This document shows, piece by piece, positions 27,228 through 37,144 of a stretch of DNA of 64,000 nucleotides (position 1 is the first letter of the stretch; each line of letters begins with the position of its first letter). A program made the position numbers and the translations under genes. This DNA comes from CAWBOV01 sp963790525 (GTDB lineage Bacteria; Actinomycetota; Actinomycetes; Mycobacteriales; Jatrophihabitantaceae), in contig CAWBOV010000002.1 of the NCBI GenBank assembly GCA_963790525.1, positions 992,001-1,056,000 of the forward strand, written 5' to 3'. Under the pieces are notes generated by a model. The model was given only the letters and a program-made list of their open reading frames with translations, was not told the DNA's origin and searched no databases.

Positions 27228-30200
27228 ATGCGATTGCGTCGGGCATTGTCACTTGTCGCCGCCGCTGGTCTGGCGCTGTCGTTCACTTCGGTCGAGCCGG
27301 CGATGGCCGGTCAGGCCACTGCCCAGTCGCAGGTCGTGAGTGCGGTTCCCGCCGCCTTCACGCCGAACATCGACGGTGGGATCGTGTACTCGATCACCCA
27401 GGTCGGATCGTGGATCGTGGCCGGCGGAACGTTCACGAGTGCCACCCAGCACGGCACGTCCACCGCGGTCCCGTACACCGGCGTCGTCGCCTTCGACCAG
27501 TCGACGGGCGCGCTCGACACCGCATTCGCGCCGTCGCTCGACGGTGCCGTCTATTCGGTGATTGCCGGGCCCACCGCGAACACGGTGTACGTGGGTGGGC
27601 AATTCTCGACGGTCAACGGCGTCAAATCGAAAGGCATCACATTGTTGAGCCTTTCGTCGGGCGCGATCGTGTCCGGATTCAAGCCGCCGGCATTGAACGG
27701 AATCGTCTACGGAATGCGGCTCTCCGCCGGTCACCTGTTCCTGACCGGATCGTTCACCCTGACCGGAACAGTCACCCACGACGGGCTGGCCACGCTCAAC
27801 CCCACCACCGGCGCGTTGGACCCGTATCTCAACATCCAGCTGACCGGTCACCACAACTACAACGGCTCGGGCGCCAACGGGCCGGTCGGCGGACGCGCGA
27901 TGGACATCAGCCCGGACGGCACGCGTGCGATCGTCGTCGGGGACTTCAAGGACGCGAACGGCGCCCTGTCCGACCAGATCGTCATGCTCGACCTCGGCGC
28001 GACGACGGCAGTCATCGACCCGAACTGGAGCACCGCCGCGTTCAACGCCCCGTGCGCCTCCGGTGCGTTCGACACCTACGTCGAGGATGTGGACTTCTCC
28101 CCGGACGGTTCCTACTTCGCGATCGCGGCCACCGGCGGCGGCGGCATCAGCTACAACGCCGACGGCACCCGCTCGCTGTGCGACAGCGCCAGCCGGTGGT
28201 CGACCACCGACACCGGCACCGACGTCCAGCCGACCTGGGTCGACTACACCGGCAACGACAGCTTCTGGTCGGTGGCCTCGACCGGAACGGCCATCTACCT
28301 CGGCGGCCACGCGCGCTGGATCAACAACCCGAACGGGTCCGACAGCGCCGGCACCGGCGCCGTGCCGCGTCCGGGCCTCGTCGCCCTCGACCCCGCGAGC
28401 GGCCTGCCGCTCACGTGGAACCCCGGCCGTAACCCGCGGGGGGCAGGGGCGTTCGCCCTCCTCGCGACGAGCCAGGGGCTCTATGTCGGCAGCGACACGA
28501 ACTACTTCGGCAACAACCACTACGAGCGTGACGAGATCGGCTTCTTCCCCTTGGCGGGCGGCTACACCCCGGCATCCACCTCGACGGCGGCCTTGCCCGC
28601 GAACGTCTACGAGGCCGGGGCGCTGCCGAACTCGACGAACACCAACGTCCTCTACCGCGTGGACGCGGGCGGCCCGGCGATCGCCGCGATCGACAACGGC
28701 CCCGACTGGATGGCCGACGCCACCGACACCGACCCCGGCGCGGCGTACCGCAACCACCAGAGCAACTCGGCCGCAGTGGAGCCCCATCACGAAGATCGCG
28801 AGCACCGTGCCGGCGACGACGCCGAGCGCCATCTTCAACTCCGAGCGCTGGAGCCCCACCGACAGCCCACCCATGAGCTGGGACTTCCCGGTGGCCGCGG
28901 GCACCAGCATCGAGGTCCGGCTCTACTTCGCCAACCGGTACACGGGCACGAGCGGCGTCGGGCAGCGCGTCTTCAACGTCGCTCTCGACGGCACGACCGT
29001 GCTGCCCGCGTACGACATCGTCGCTGATGTCGGTGACCAGACCGGGACGATGAAGGCCTTCGACATCACCAGCCCGGCCGGCGGCGACGTCAACATCACC
29101 TTCACCCACCAGGGCGCCGACAACCCCCTGATCAACGGCATCGAGATCGTCAAGACCGGTGCGAGCCAGAACCAGGGTGGTGGCGCAGGTACGTCCGATC
29201 TGGCCTACCGGGCCGACTCGGGCTCGGCGATCGGGCCGCTGACGACGGTCGCCGGCACCGGCATCGACTGGTCGACCACGCGCGGTGCCTTCATGGTCGG
29301 CTCGACGATCTTCTACGGCGCGACGGACGGCAACTTCTACAGGCCGAGCTTCGACGGCAAGACCGTGGGCACGCCGGTAGCGATCGACCCGTACGACGAC
29401 CCCGCGTGGGACAACGTCCAGACCGGATCCGGGCAGACGTACCAGGGTGTGCGCAGCTCGTTCTACAGCGAGATCCCGAACGTGACCGGCGCGTTCTACT
29501 CCGACGGGCGGATGTACTACAGCCTGCTCGGGCAGACCACGCTGTTCTGGCGGTACTTCACACCTGACAGCGGCACGATCGGTGGGCAGGAGTTCACCGT
29601 CAGCGGCGGGAACTTCGCCAACACGGCCGGGGAGTTCCTCTCGGGATCGACGCTGTACTACGCCAACCGCTCGGACGGGACACTGCACAGCGTCGCCTTC
29701 AGCAACGGTGGCACCAACGGCACGAACCCGTCGGTCGATGCCACCACCGACGCGACCGTCTCCGGCCCCTCGATCGACGGGAACGACTGGCGGTCGCACA
29801 GCCTGTTCGCCTACGGCGCGCCGACGTTCCCCGACCAGCCGCCGGTGGCATCGGCGACCGCGAGCTGCACCGACCTCACCTGCTCCTTCGACGGTTCCGG
29901 CTCGAGCGATCCCGACGGCACGGTTGCCTCCTACGCCTGGACGTTCGGCGACGGTTCGACCGGGACGGGTGAGAACCCGCAGCACGGCTACGCGACGGCG
30001 GGGACCTACAACTACACCTTGACAGTGACCGACAACCAGGGAATGGCCGGCTCGGTGTTCCACGGCTCGGTCACAGCGACCGCGTCGACCGCGCCGCCGA
30101 TCGGGTTCTCGGCCGCAGCCCACTCCTACTCGGCCGCTACGACGGCTGCGAAGATCACGGTTCCCTCGTCGGTCGCCGCCGGGGACACCGAACTGCTCTA

Positions 30201-30723
30201 CGTCAGCACCGTGAACACCGCCGCGAACCCGGTCGCCACGCCGACGGGATGGACGCTGGTGGCCACCCAGAACGCGTCGCCACTGTGGACATCGGTGTTC
30301 ACGCGGACGGCCACCGGCGCGGATGCCGGCTCGACGGTGACCGCCACCCTCGCCAGTTCGGGGGCGACCGCGATGCAGCTCGTGGACTACACCGGGGTGA
30401 ACGCCGCCGCGATCACCGAGGTCGGCGCGTCGGACACCAACGTCGCGACGCACACCGCTCCCGCGGCGACGGTGACCGCCGGTGGTTCGTGGGTCGTGTC
30501 CTTCTGGGCCGACAAGTCCTCCACGACCACGGGGTGGACCCTTCCGGCTGCCGTCACCTCCCGTGACTCCGACATCGGGACCGGTGGCGGCCGCGTCACC
30601 GACGCCGTCGGCGACAGCAACGGCCCCGTCGCCTCCGGTACCTACCCCGCCCAGGCCGCGTCGGTCGCCGCGGCCAGCGGCAAGGGCGCGATGGTGACCC
30701 TCGTGCTGGCACCCACCGGCTGA
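27228..30723 (+). pseudogene. Very large secreted beta-propeller/malectin/PKD protein (frameshifted)
   Basis: The protein starts at ATG 27228 with a signal peptide (ALSLVAAAGLALSFTSVEPAMA). Repaired length is 1165 residues. Domains in order: N-terminal propeller-like repeats (WIVAGGTFTSA, VYVGGQFSTVNG, LFLTGSFTLTG), a malectin-like carbohydrate-binding domain (VRLYFANRYTGTSGVGQRVF ... LINGIEIV), a second propeller-like stretch, a PKD domain (DGSGSSDPDGTVASYAWTFGDG at 29895-29955), and a C-terminal beta-rich domain ending at the stop. One base too many near 28750-28780 moves the frame from SNSA to QWSPITKIAST. No LPXTG or TM anchor. It is probably an extracellular glycan-binding or adhesive protein. 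Confidence 0.85.
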
Positions 30724-30749
30724 CGGACCGGCCCCCGTACCGGTACGCG

Positions 30750-30785
30750 GAAGGCCGGGGCCTGCCCCAACACGCCCCGGCCTTC
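30750..30785 (+). terminator. Hairpin terminator after the large secreted protein
   Basis: GAAGGCCGGGGC (30750-30761) and GCCCCGGCCTTC (30774-30785) form a perfect 12-bp stem with a 12-base loop, 27 bp after the stop codon. No U-tract. Confidence 0.8.
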
Positions 30786-30905
30786 AGAAGTCACCTCACA
30801 CTGGGAGTGGACAGCGGGTTCCCGTAGCCTGCAGATACTGCGCCGGTTCAACACGGAGCCCGTGGGACACCGATTCCTGATGCCCACCCGTCTGGAGCTC
30901 CGGTA

Positions 30906-31688
30906 GTGACCGATCAGGACGACCTGGACAGCGCGCGCTGGTTCGCGACCCTGGCCAAGGACCTGGCCGGCCAGCCCGACCAGCGCAGCACCGCGCGCCG
31001 CGTCACCGAACTCGCTGCCCGGGCGACGGGCTGCGCCGGCGCGGCGATCGCCCATCTCAGCGCCGGCCGGTTGTCCTTCGAGTACGCCAGCGAGCCCGCC
31101 CTCATCGCGCACGTCTCCGAGATCGGGACGGCCACCCGGCAGGGAGCGGTCTGGCACGCCCTGACGAGTCGGGCCACCGTGGTGATCGAGGACATGTCCA
31201 CCGAGACGCGCTGGCCGGACTACAGCGCGCGCATGCTCGCCGAGACGTCCGTGCGATCGTGTCTGGTGTACTGCCTGGCGCTCGGCGACAGCGTGTTCGG
31301 CGCGATGGCGCTCTACGCGACACAACCGGGGTTCTTCACGCCCGCGCTCTGCCGCTTCGCCGACGTCTACGCCGATCACGCCGCGATCGCGCTGGCGCGG
31401 ATCGCCGAGCACGACCGGGCCGACAACCTCGAGAGCGCGCTCGCGAGCAACCGCATGATCGGCGCGGCGATCGGCATCGTCATGACGTCACTGGAGCTGG
31501 ACATGGAGGCGGCGTTCGGCCTGCTCCGCATCACCTCCCAGCACGGCAACCGCAAACTCCACGACGTCGCCGAGCTGGTGGTGGCAGCCGGGGACATCTC
31601 CGTGATCGGTGAGATCGCCCAGTCGGGGCGTCGCCATTCGCTGTATGCCGTGCCGCCACTCGATCCCGAGACACAGTCGCGCCCCTGA
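30906..31688 (+). CDS. GAF-ANTAR domain regulator
   Basis: The 260-residue protein starts at GTG 30906. An N-terminal GAF domain (about 20-165; TAFEY-like ligand fold with SVRSCLVYCLALGDSVFGAMALYA) is followed by an ANTAR RNA-binding helix bundle (about 175-230; ALASNRMIGAAIGIVMTSLELDMEAAFGLLRITSQHGNRKLHDVAELVV). ANTAR proteins bind paired hexanucleotide stem-loops in mRNA leaders to prevent termination. The GAF domain would sense a small molecule or redox cue. This group is abundant in actinobacteria. It is followed by the LuxR gene 28 bp downstream, so they may share a transcript. Confidence 0.9.
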   Translation: MTDQDDLDSARWFATLAKDLAGQPDQRSTARRVTELAARATGCAGAAIAHLSAGRLSFEYASEPALIAHVSEIGTATRQGAVWHALTSRATVVIEDMSTETRWPDYSARMLAETSVRSCLVYCLALGDSVFGAMALYATQPGFFTPALCRFADVYADHAAIALARIAEHDRADNLESALASNRMIGAAIGIVMTSLELDMEAAFGLLRITSQHGNRKLHDVAELVVAAGDISVIGEIAQSGRRHSLYAVPPLDPETQSRP

Positions 31689-31716
31689 CGCCGCCGCGCG
31701 TGTGTTCTCATGTGCC

Positions 31717-32829
31717 ATGGCCCTCGGCGCGCGCGATCTGCGTGGAGTGCTGGACGTCGCCAGGGCACTGAGCGAGGTGGCCGATCCGGACGAGTTCGAC
31801 TCCGCGGTCCTCGCGCAGGTCGCCGGGCTGGTGACGGCGGACGTGCTCTCCCTCAACGACGTCGACCCGGCCGCCGGACGGGTGCGCTACGTGATGCTCC
31901 CGGAGGACTTTCCCCTGCCGCCACAGGGCGAGGAGACGTTCCTGCGCACGATGCAGAGCCATCCCCTGGCCGCGTACGCCGCCCGCACCGGCGACGGATC
32001 GGCGCACAAGGTGAGCGACTTCCTCTCCGTTGCACAGTGGCACGCCACCCCGATCTACCGGGAGTTCTACCGCCCCATCGGCGTGGAGCACCAGATCGCG
32101 ATCGCCCTGCCGGCACCGCGGCCGTTGCTGGTCGCCATCGCGATCAGCCGGGCGCCCGGTCCCGACTTCGACGAGCGTGACCGTGCCGTGCTCGACCTGG
32201 TGCGCCCGTTCCTGGCGCAGAGCTGGCGCAACGCGCGGGAGCGGGTGATGCTGCGTTCCCTGCTCGGGTCGGTGTCGGGCGCGTCGACCGGGGACGGGAC
32301 GGGGGTCCTCCTGGTGACCGATCCGCTGCAGGAGCTGACGCCCGGAGCGCTGACCGTCCTCTACCGCTACTTCGGCCGGCCCGCCCTGCTCAGCCCGTTG
32401 CCGCCTCGCGTGCACAACTGGATCCTGACCCAACGCCTCAATCTCAGTGACAGCGAGGATCCGAAGCTGAGCCGGCCGCTGACGGCGACGGTGGAGCGCC
32501 GCCGCATCACCCTTCGCTACCTTCCGGCGACCCGGTGGCACGACGAGGTGATCCTGCTGCGCGAGACGCACGAGCACGAGGCGACGGCGCAGCTCACCGC
32601 CGCCGGCCTGAGCCCCCGCGAGACGGAGGTCGTGCAGCTCGTGGCGACGGGCGCGACGAATGCCCAGATCGCCGCCCTGCTCCACGTCGCCCCGTCGACC
32701 GTGAAGCGGCATCTCGACCACGTCTACGCCAAGCTCGGTGTGCGGAACCGGGTGCAGGCCGCGGCGGCCGCGCGGGACCTTGTCGCACATCACAGCTCCC
32801 CGGCCCTCGATACCCCGTTCGGGGGATAG
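31717..32829 (+). CDS. LuxR-family regulator with GAF-like N-terminus
   Basis: The 370-residue protein starts at ATG 31717; the upstream frame is the tail region of the preceding gene. The C-terminal HTH is clear (LTAAGLSPRETEVVQLVATGATNAQIAALLHVAPSTVKRHLDHVYAKLGVRNR, about 295-350). The N-terminal 200 residues look GAF-like (FLSVAQWHATPIYREFYRPIGVEHQIAIAL). Such proteins act as single-component sensors or as output regulators. Its target is unknown. Proximity to GAF-ANTAR suggests a joint signalling unit. Confidence 0.88.
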   Translation: MALGARDLRGVLDVARALSEVADPDEFDSAVLAQVAGLVTADVLSLNDVDPAAGRVRYVMLPEDFPLPPQGEETFLRTMQSHPLAAYAARTGDGSAHKVSDFLSVAQWHATPIYREFYRPIGVEHQIAIALPAPRPLLVAIAISRAPGPDFDERDRAVLDLVRPFLAQSWRNARERVMLRSLLGSVSGASTGDGTGVLLVTDPLQELTPGALTVLYRYFGRPALLSPLPPRVHNWILTQRLNLSDSEDPKLSRPLTATVERRRITLRYLPATRWHDEVILLRETHEHEATAQLTAAGLSPRETEVVQLVATGATNAQIAALLHVAPSTVKRHLDHVYAKLGVRNRVQAAAAARDLVAHHSSPALDTPFGG

Positions 32830-33058
32830 CTGGCGCGATCGGCGACTGGGACCGTTAGGCGACGCCGCGCGTCGGGGTTGGGGGCGCGGCGCTCCGACGG
32901 GGGCCAGGTGGCAGTAGCGGGCCGAGGCACGCTCACTGCCCCTGTGCCGGGTTCCCAAACATACTGCAGTGAGCCTAAAGTTACGGTCCAGCGCGAGGGC
33001 GTCGGTGCCCTCGCCCGCCCGCGGTCACTGCGCGCGGGACCGACCGAAGGGACCTGCC

Positions 33059-33817
33059 ATGACCGCCTCGCTGGGCACCGCTGTCGTCACGGGAGCCGCG
33101 CACGGCATCGGCAAGGCGACCGCCCGGCACCTCGCCGCCGCGGGATACGACCTGCTGCTCGTCGACCGTGAGTCAGGTCCGGTGGAGGAGGCCGCCGCCG
33201 AACTGGGCGGCCGGTCCGCGGTGATCGACGTCGCCGACGCCGCCGCGATGGAGCAGCTGGCTGAGCTGGCGCCGGAGTGCACGGCGCTGGTCAACAACGT
33301 CGGCATCACCATGTTCACCCCGCTCCTGGAGACCTCCGACGCCGACGCCGCTCGCACCTTCGCGGTCAACGTCCTCTCCATCCTGTCCGGGGCTCGGGTG
33401 CTGGCGCCGGTCATCGCCGGCAACGGAGGGGGATCGATCGTCAACCTGTCCTCGGTCACGGCTGCGTTCCACCCGCCCACGACCGGCGTGTACAGCGCGA
33501 CCAAGGGCGCGGTGGAGGCACTGACGCGGGCCCTCGCCGTCGAGCTCGGTCCCTTGGGGATCCGGTGCAACGCGGTGGCGCCGGGCACCGTCCCGACCGA
33601 AGGCACCGCCGACCATTACGGGACGGGTGCGGTCCTGGCCAGCCGGGTCCGGCCGCTGCCGATCCAGCGCCTGGGCACGGTCGACGACATCGCCGGTGCC
33701 GTCGCCTTCTTCTGCTCGCCCGAGGCGTCCTACATCACCGGCCAGATCGTCGCGGTGGACGGCGGTTACCTCGCCGCCGGCGGCGTGTTCTACCGGCTGG
33801 CGCGCACCGCTCCCTGA
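33059..33817 (+). CDS. Short-chain dehydrogenase/reductase
   Basis: The 252-residue classical SDR has TGAAHGIG (residues 9-16), VNNVG, a catalytic Ser in NLSSVTA, YSATKGA (Tyr/Lys pair) and the C-terminal SYITGQIVAVDGGYLAAGG typical of the FabG-like group. It precedes the TyrA-PheA-like fusion by 92 bp on the same strand. The analogy to dihydroanticapsin-type dehydrogenases beside prephenate enzymes is tempting but unproven. Confidence 0.9.
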   Translation: MTASLGTAVVTGAAHGIGKATARHLAAAGYDLLLVDRESGPVEEAAAELGGRSAVIDVADAAAMEQLAELAPECTALVNNVGITMFTPLLETSDADAARTFAVNVLSILSGARVLAPVIAGNGGGSIVNLSSVTAAFHPPTTGVYSATKGAVEALTRALAVELGPLGIRCNAVAPGTVPTEGTADHYGTGAVLASRVRPLPIQRLGTVDDIAGAVAFFCSPEASYITGQIVAVDGGYLAAGGVFYRLARTAP

Positions 33818-33909
33818 CGCCGGGCAATGCCCTGGGTGACGGGCGATAGGGTCTGCGGGGACGGACAAGCAGGACCATCGACACGTGCCCGGACGGAGAG
33901 ATATCAGCA

Positions 33910-36237
33910 ATGGACGCCTCCACGGGTTCGCCACTGGAGGTCTCTCCCGGGCGCCTGGCCGTCTTCGGCGCCGCCGCCGGCATGGGGCGCTGGCTGGCGG
34001 AGAAACTGCTCGCCGCGACGCCGTGGGCGCAGGTCGACCTGGTCGACGTGACCGGCACGGCGGAGGAACTGCGCGCGGTGGCACGGGCCTTCACCGGCCC
34101 GGTGCACCTGCACGAGGCCGCCGAGGGGGAACCGGCCCGGTCGGTCGACACCGGCGGCCTGCTCCACCTGGGCGACGCGCCGACCCTGATCGTCCTGGCC
34201 GTCCCGCTGGAGAATCTCGCGGGCATCTGCCGACGCCTGCCGCCGGACGTCACCCGCACCTGCTCGGTGGTGGTCGTCGCGGACCACATGGTGCAGAGCC
34301 TCGGCGCGGTCACCGCCGTCCTGGGCACCGGCAACGTCATCGGCGTCCACCCGCTGTTCGAGCGCACCGCCACCTCCACCTACGGCCAGATCGTCTACGT
34401 CGTCCCGCCGGAGCGCTCCGACGCCCGTCACGTCAAGATCACCGATCTGATCCGCGACGCCGGCGCGGTGACCACGCTCGGCACCGCGGCGGCCCACGAC
34501 CGGGCGATGAAGTACGTCCAGGCCGCCGCCCACCAGAGCCTGGTCAACTTCGCCGACGTGCTCGCGTCGTCGGGACTGGACCTGCGCGAGGACCTCTGGG
34601 CCGCCCGGACGCCGCTGTTCGAGACCCTGCTCGGGCTCGCCGCCCGCGTGCTGGACCCGCGCCAGCAGGCCACGATCGACCGGATCGGCTCGAGTGCGGA
34701 CGCGGCGGACATCAGCGCGCGGCTCACTGCCGTCGCGATCGCGTCCGAGGCCGTCGTCACGGCCGGTGAGTACTCCGCGCGGATCGAGTCGATCCGCGAG
34801 CAGTTCACCGGGACCCTCTTCGACACCGCGCAGAACGTCGCTGCCATCGCCGTCAACGCGGTGCAGTCCACCCGCACCGAGCTCGCCCGGCACCTGGCCA
34901 CGCAGGAGCTCGTCGGGGTGCGGCTCACGCGCAAGGTCGGGGCGCTGCACGTCGGGCGGATCGTCGAGGTGGGGACGACGGACGTGCTCCTGGACGATCT
35001 GTACCTCCCCGGCAGCGGCCGGGGCGGCGTGCTGCTCGACGGTCCGGGCGTGCACAACCAGAACCGGGTCGGCGCCAACGGCACCGCCGTGCGGATCCGC
35101 CTCAGCATCGGGCACATCGAGCTGCTCACCGGCGCGGCGCTGGATGCCGAGCTGGACACGCGGCTGGCCTTCATCCGCCGCGACATCAGGTTCCTCGTGC
35201 CGGAGTCGGTGTCCGGGGAGGGCGTCCTGCGCGCCGTCCTCGGAGTCGGCGGTACCCGGCGGCACGCGCTCATCTCCGAAGTGGTCCGCACCGGTCAGCG
35301 GTCGGTGGTCATCCGGCTGGAGATCAGGGCCGACCACGACCTCGACGAGACGGTGGAACGGCTACGGGTCCTCGTCCAGGAGGTCTATCGCTGGCCCCGT
35401 GGGCTGTCCCGACCGGTGAACGCCGAGGCCGCGCGCGTGCTGTACCTGGGCCCGGCGGGCACCTTCTCGGAGGTCGCGGCCCGCCAGTGCGCGGCCAGTG
35501 CCAGGGTCGCCGGCGTCGAGTTCGTCGCCGAGACCTCCTTCGACGACGTGCTCGCCCACCTGGACGGCCGCAGCGTCGCCGTCATCCCGGTGTCCAGTTC
35601 GTCCTCCGGGCTCGTGACGCGGGCCGTGCGCGCGCTGCTCGCCACGCCGGTCGAGCTGGCCATCGGGGGAGTGGTGGACGTGTCGGTGCGCATCGACAGC
35701 TACATCCGCTCGGATCGGACGCTGGAGGAGCTGCGGGGGGCGCGGCTCTACAGCCATCCGCAGGCGATCGCCCAGTGCTCGGCCTTCATCGCGCGGTGGC
35801 AGCTGGAGGCCGTCACCTGCGCCTCGACCGCCCAGGCGCTGCAGATCGTCTCCGGAGCCGGGGAGCCCGCGGTCGCACTGGCGTCGGCCGACGCCGACCT
35901 CACCGGGCTGGCGCTGAAGGTCGGCGAGCGCGAGGTGGACGATCTGTCCGGCTCGATCACCCGCTTCCTCGTCGTCGGGCAGGGCGGGATCTTCGCCGAC
36001 TTCTCCCCGGAGTTCACGCCGACGATGCGCGCACTCTGGCTCGGCTCGGGTCAGGTGCCGCCGCAGTGCCTGGCGCCGGGCTCGGCGTCCTTCGACGAGA
36101 TCCTGAGCGACGACTCCGGCAACTTCCTCTGGATCACCAGCCGTGCCCTGACCGCGGAGGCCGTGCCGTCCCTGCGCCTGCTCGGCCGGGCACCGTGGTC
36201 GCCGCGCACCCCCGTCGTGCGCGTCACTGCCGGCTGA
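33910..36237 (+). CDS. Prephenate dehydrogenase-like / prephenate dehydratase-like fusion protein
   Basis: The 775-residue protein has three parts. Residues 14-300 resemble TyrA prephenate dehydrogenase: VFGAAAGMGRWLAEKLL matches the NAD motif of E. coli-type TyrA, and VIGVHPLFE (His147) matches the catalytic HPxF motif. Residues 300-500 include an ACT-like segment (HALISEVVRTGQRSVVIRLEI). Residues 508-695 resemble prephenate dehydratase: LYLGPAGTFSEVA, SHPQAIAQC (615-623) and TRF (684-686). The usual ENSxxGxV motif reads VSSSSSGLV, so an acidic/Asn pair is replaced by Ser. A chorismate mutase domain and the ESRP regulatory motif are missing. It could serve Tyr/Phe synthesis or a specialised prephenate-derived product. 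Confidence 0.82.
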   Translation: MDASTGSPLEVSPGRLAVFGAAAGMGRWLAEKLLAATPWAQVDLVDVTGTAEELRAVARAFTGPVHLHEAAEGEPARSVDTGGLLHLGDAPTLIVLAVPLENLAGICRRLPPDVTRTCSVVVVADHMVQSLGAVTAVLGTGNVIGVHPLFERTATSTYGQIVYVVPPERSDARHVKITDLIRDAGAVTTLGTAAAHDRAMKYVQAAAHQSLVNFADVLASSGLDLREDLWAARTPLFETLLGLAARVLDPRQQATIDRIGSSADAADISARLTAVAIASEAVVTAGEYSARIESIREQFTGTLFDTAQNVAAIAVNAVQSTRTELARHLATQELVGVRLTRKVGALHVGRIVEVGTTDVLLDDLYLPGSGRGGVLLDGPGVHNQNRVGANGTAVRIRLSIGHIELLTGAALDAELDTRLAFIRRDIRFLVPESVSGEGVLRAVLGVGGTRRHALISEVVRTGQRSVVIRLEIRADHDLDETVERLRVLVQEVYRWPRGLSRPVNAEAARVLYLGPAGTFSEVAARQCAASARVAGVEFVAETSFDDVLAHLDGRSVAVIPVSSSSSGLVTRAVRALLATPVELAIGGVVDVSVRIDSYIRSDRTLEELRGARLYSHPQAIAQCSAFIARWQLEAVTCASTAQALQIVSGAGEPAVALASADADLTGLALKVGEREVDDLSGSITRFLVVGQGGIFADFSPEFTPTMRALWLGSGQVPPQCLAPGSASFDEILSDDSGNFLWITSRALTAEAVPSLRLLGRAPWSPRTPVVRVTAG

Positions 36238-36308
36238 CGATCCGGCCTGTCACGGCGGCCGGTGGGGTCGCTAGGTTGGAAACCGTCCCCACACCCGAGG
36301 AGCAGCCC

Positions 36309-36656
36309 ATGACCGAACCCTCCGCAATCGACCCCGCAGTCCCGCCGAGCGGCGACGGATGCGTCGAGTGCATCGCTGCGTCCGGGTGGTGGCTGCATCT
36401 GCGCCGCTGCACCCAGTGCGGGCACATCGGCTGCTGCGACACGTCCCCTCAGCAGCATGCGAGTCGGCACGCGCGCGAGACGGGGCATCCGATCATCCGC
36501 AGCTTCGAACCGGGCGAGGACTGGTTCTGGAACTTCGAGACCGAGCAGTACTACGACGGCCCGCCGCTGGCGGCGCCCGACCATCACCCCGTCACCCAAC
36601 CGACCCCGGGCCCGGCCGGGCTGGTACCACCCGACTGGCGGTCCCACCTGCACTGA
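36309..36656 (+). CDS. UBP-type zinc-finger protein
   Basis: The 115-residue protein starts at ATG 36309 after GAGGAG. Residues 18-72 hold the UBP-type zinc finger: CVECIA...WWLHLRRCTQCGHIGCCDTS...HASRHARETGHPIIRSFEPGEDWFW, with Cys/His ligands in the expected order. In eukaryotes this fold binds ubiquitin C-termini; small stand-alone versions are frequent in actinobacteria with unknown partners. It is convergent with the DoxX-like gene. Confidence 0.88.
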   Translation: MTEPSAIDPAVPPSGDGCVECIAASGWWLHLRRCTQCGHIGCCDTSPQQHASRHARETGHPIIRSFEPGEDWFWNFETEQYYDGPPLAAPDHHPVTQPTPGPAGLVPPDWRSHLH

Positions 36657-36668
36657 TCCGGTGGCGGA

Positions 36669-37109
36669 TCAGTCCTCGGTCCGGGTGACCGGCGACTCGG
36701 TCAGCGCGGCGTCGATCAGCAGCCCCAGGCCGATCCCGGCCATCCAGACGTCCTTGGCGATGACGGTGCCCTGCTGGGTCGGGCGCAGGTGCCCGTCATG
36801 CATGCCCGGGGTGCGGGCGTAGACCCCGAGCAGGCTGCCCGAGAACCCCATCAGCGCCAACCCTGCCAGCCCCGCGGGCACGACCGGCAGCAGCAAGGCG
36901 CTCCCGACGGCGACCTCGCCCACGCCGAGGGCCTTCAGGAACAGCTTCGGCTCGATCCTGGCCAGGAACGGGTACGCCCCCGCCGCCAGCCCGTGGATCG
37001 CCTTCGCCGTCGCCTCGTCACCCTTGAGCTTGCCGAGCCCGGCGTTCAGGATGAAGCTTCCCGCCGCGATCCGGCCGGGCGCGCGGCGCAGTTTGGCTGC
37101 CAAAGACAT
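36669..37109 (-). CDS. DoxX-like small membrane protein
   Basis: The 146-residue protein has about four hydrophobic segments and the DoxX-family pattern (FILNAGLGKLKGDEATAKAIHGL; LFLKALGVGEVAVGSALLLP; VIAKDVWMAGIGLGLLID). The family is linked to quinone/thiosulfate or oxidative-stress chemistry in some bacteria, but most members are uncharacterised. It lies downstream of the acyl-CoA synthetase on the same strand with a 35-bp gap. Confidence 0.75.
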   Translation of the reverse strand: MSLAAKLRRAPGRIAAGSFILNAGLGKLKGDEATAKAIHGLAAGAYPFLARIEPKLFLKALGVGEVAVGSALLLPVVPAGLAGLALMGFSGSLLGVYARTPGMHDGHLRPTQQGTVIAKDVWMAGIGLGLLIDAALTESPVTRTED

Positions 37110-37144
37110 GAGGTCTCACTTCCTGGAAGTCGACGTCAGCTGTT

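Noticed and set aside
28411..30453. A 680-codon minus-strand frame within the large secreted gene
   Set aside because: It is antisense to coherent beta-propeller/malectin/PKD sequence and consists of Arg/Gly-rich low-complexity residues.
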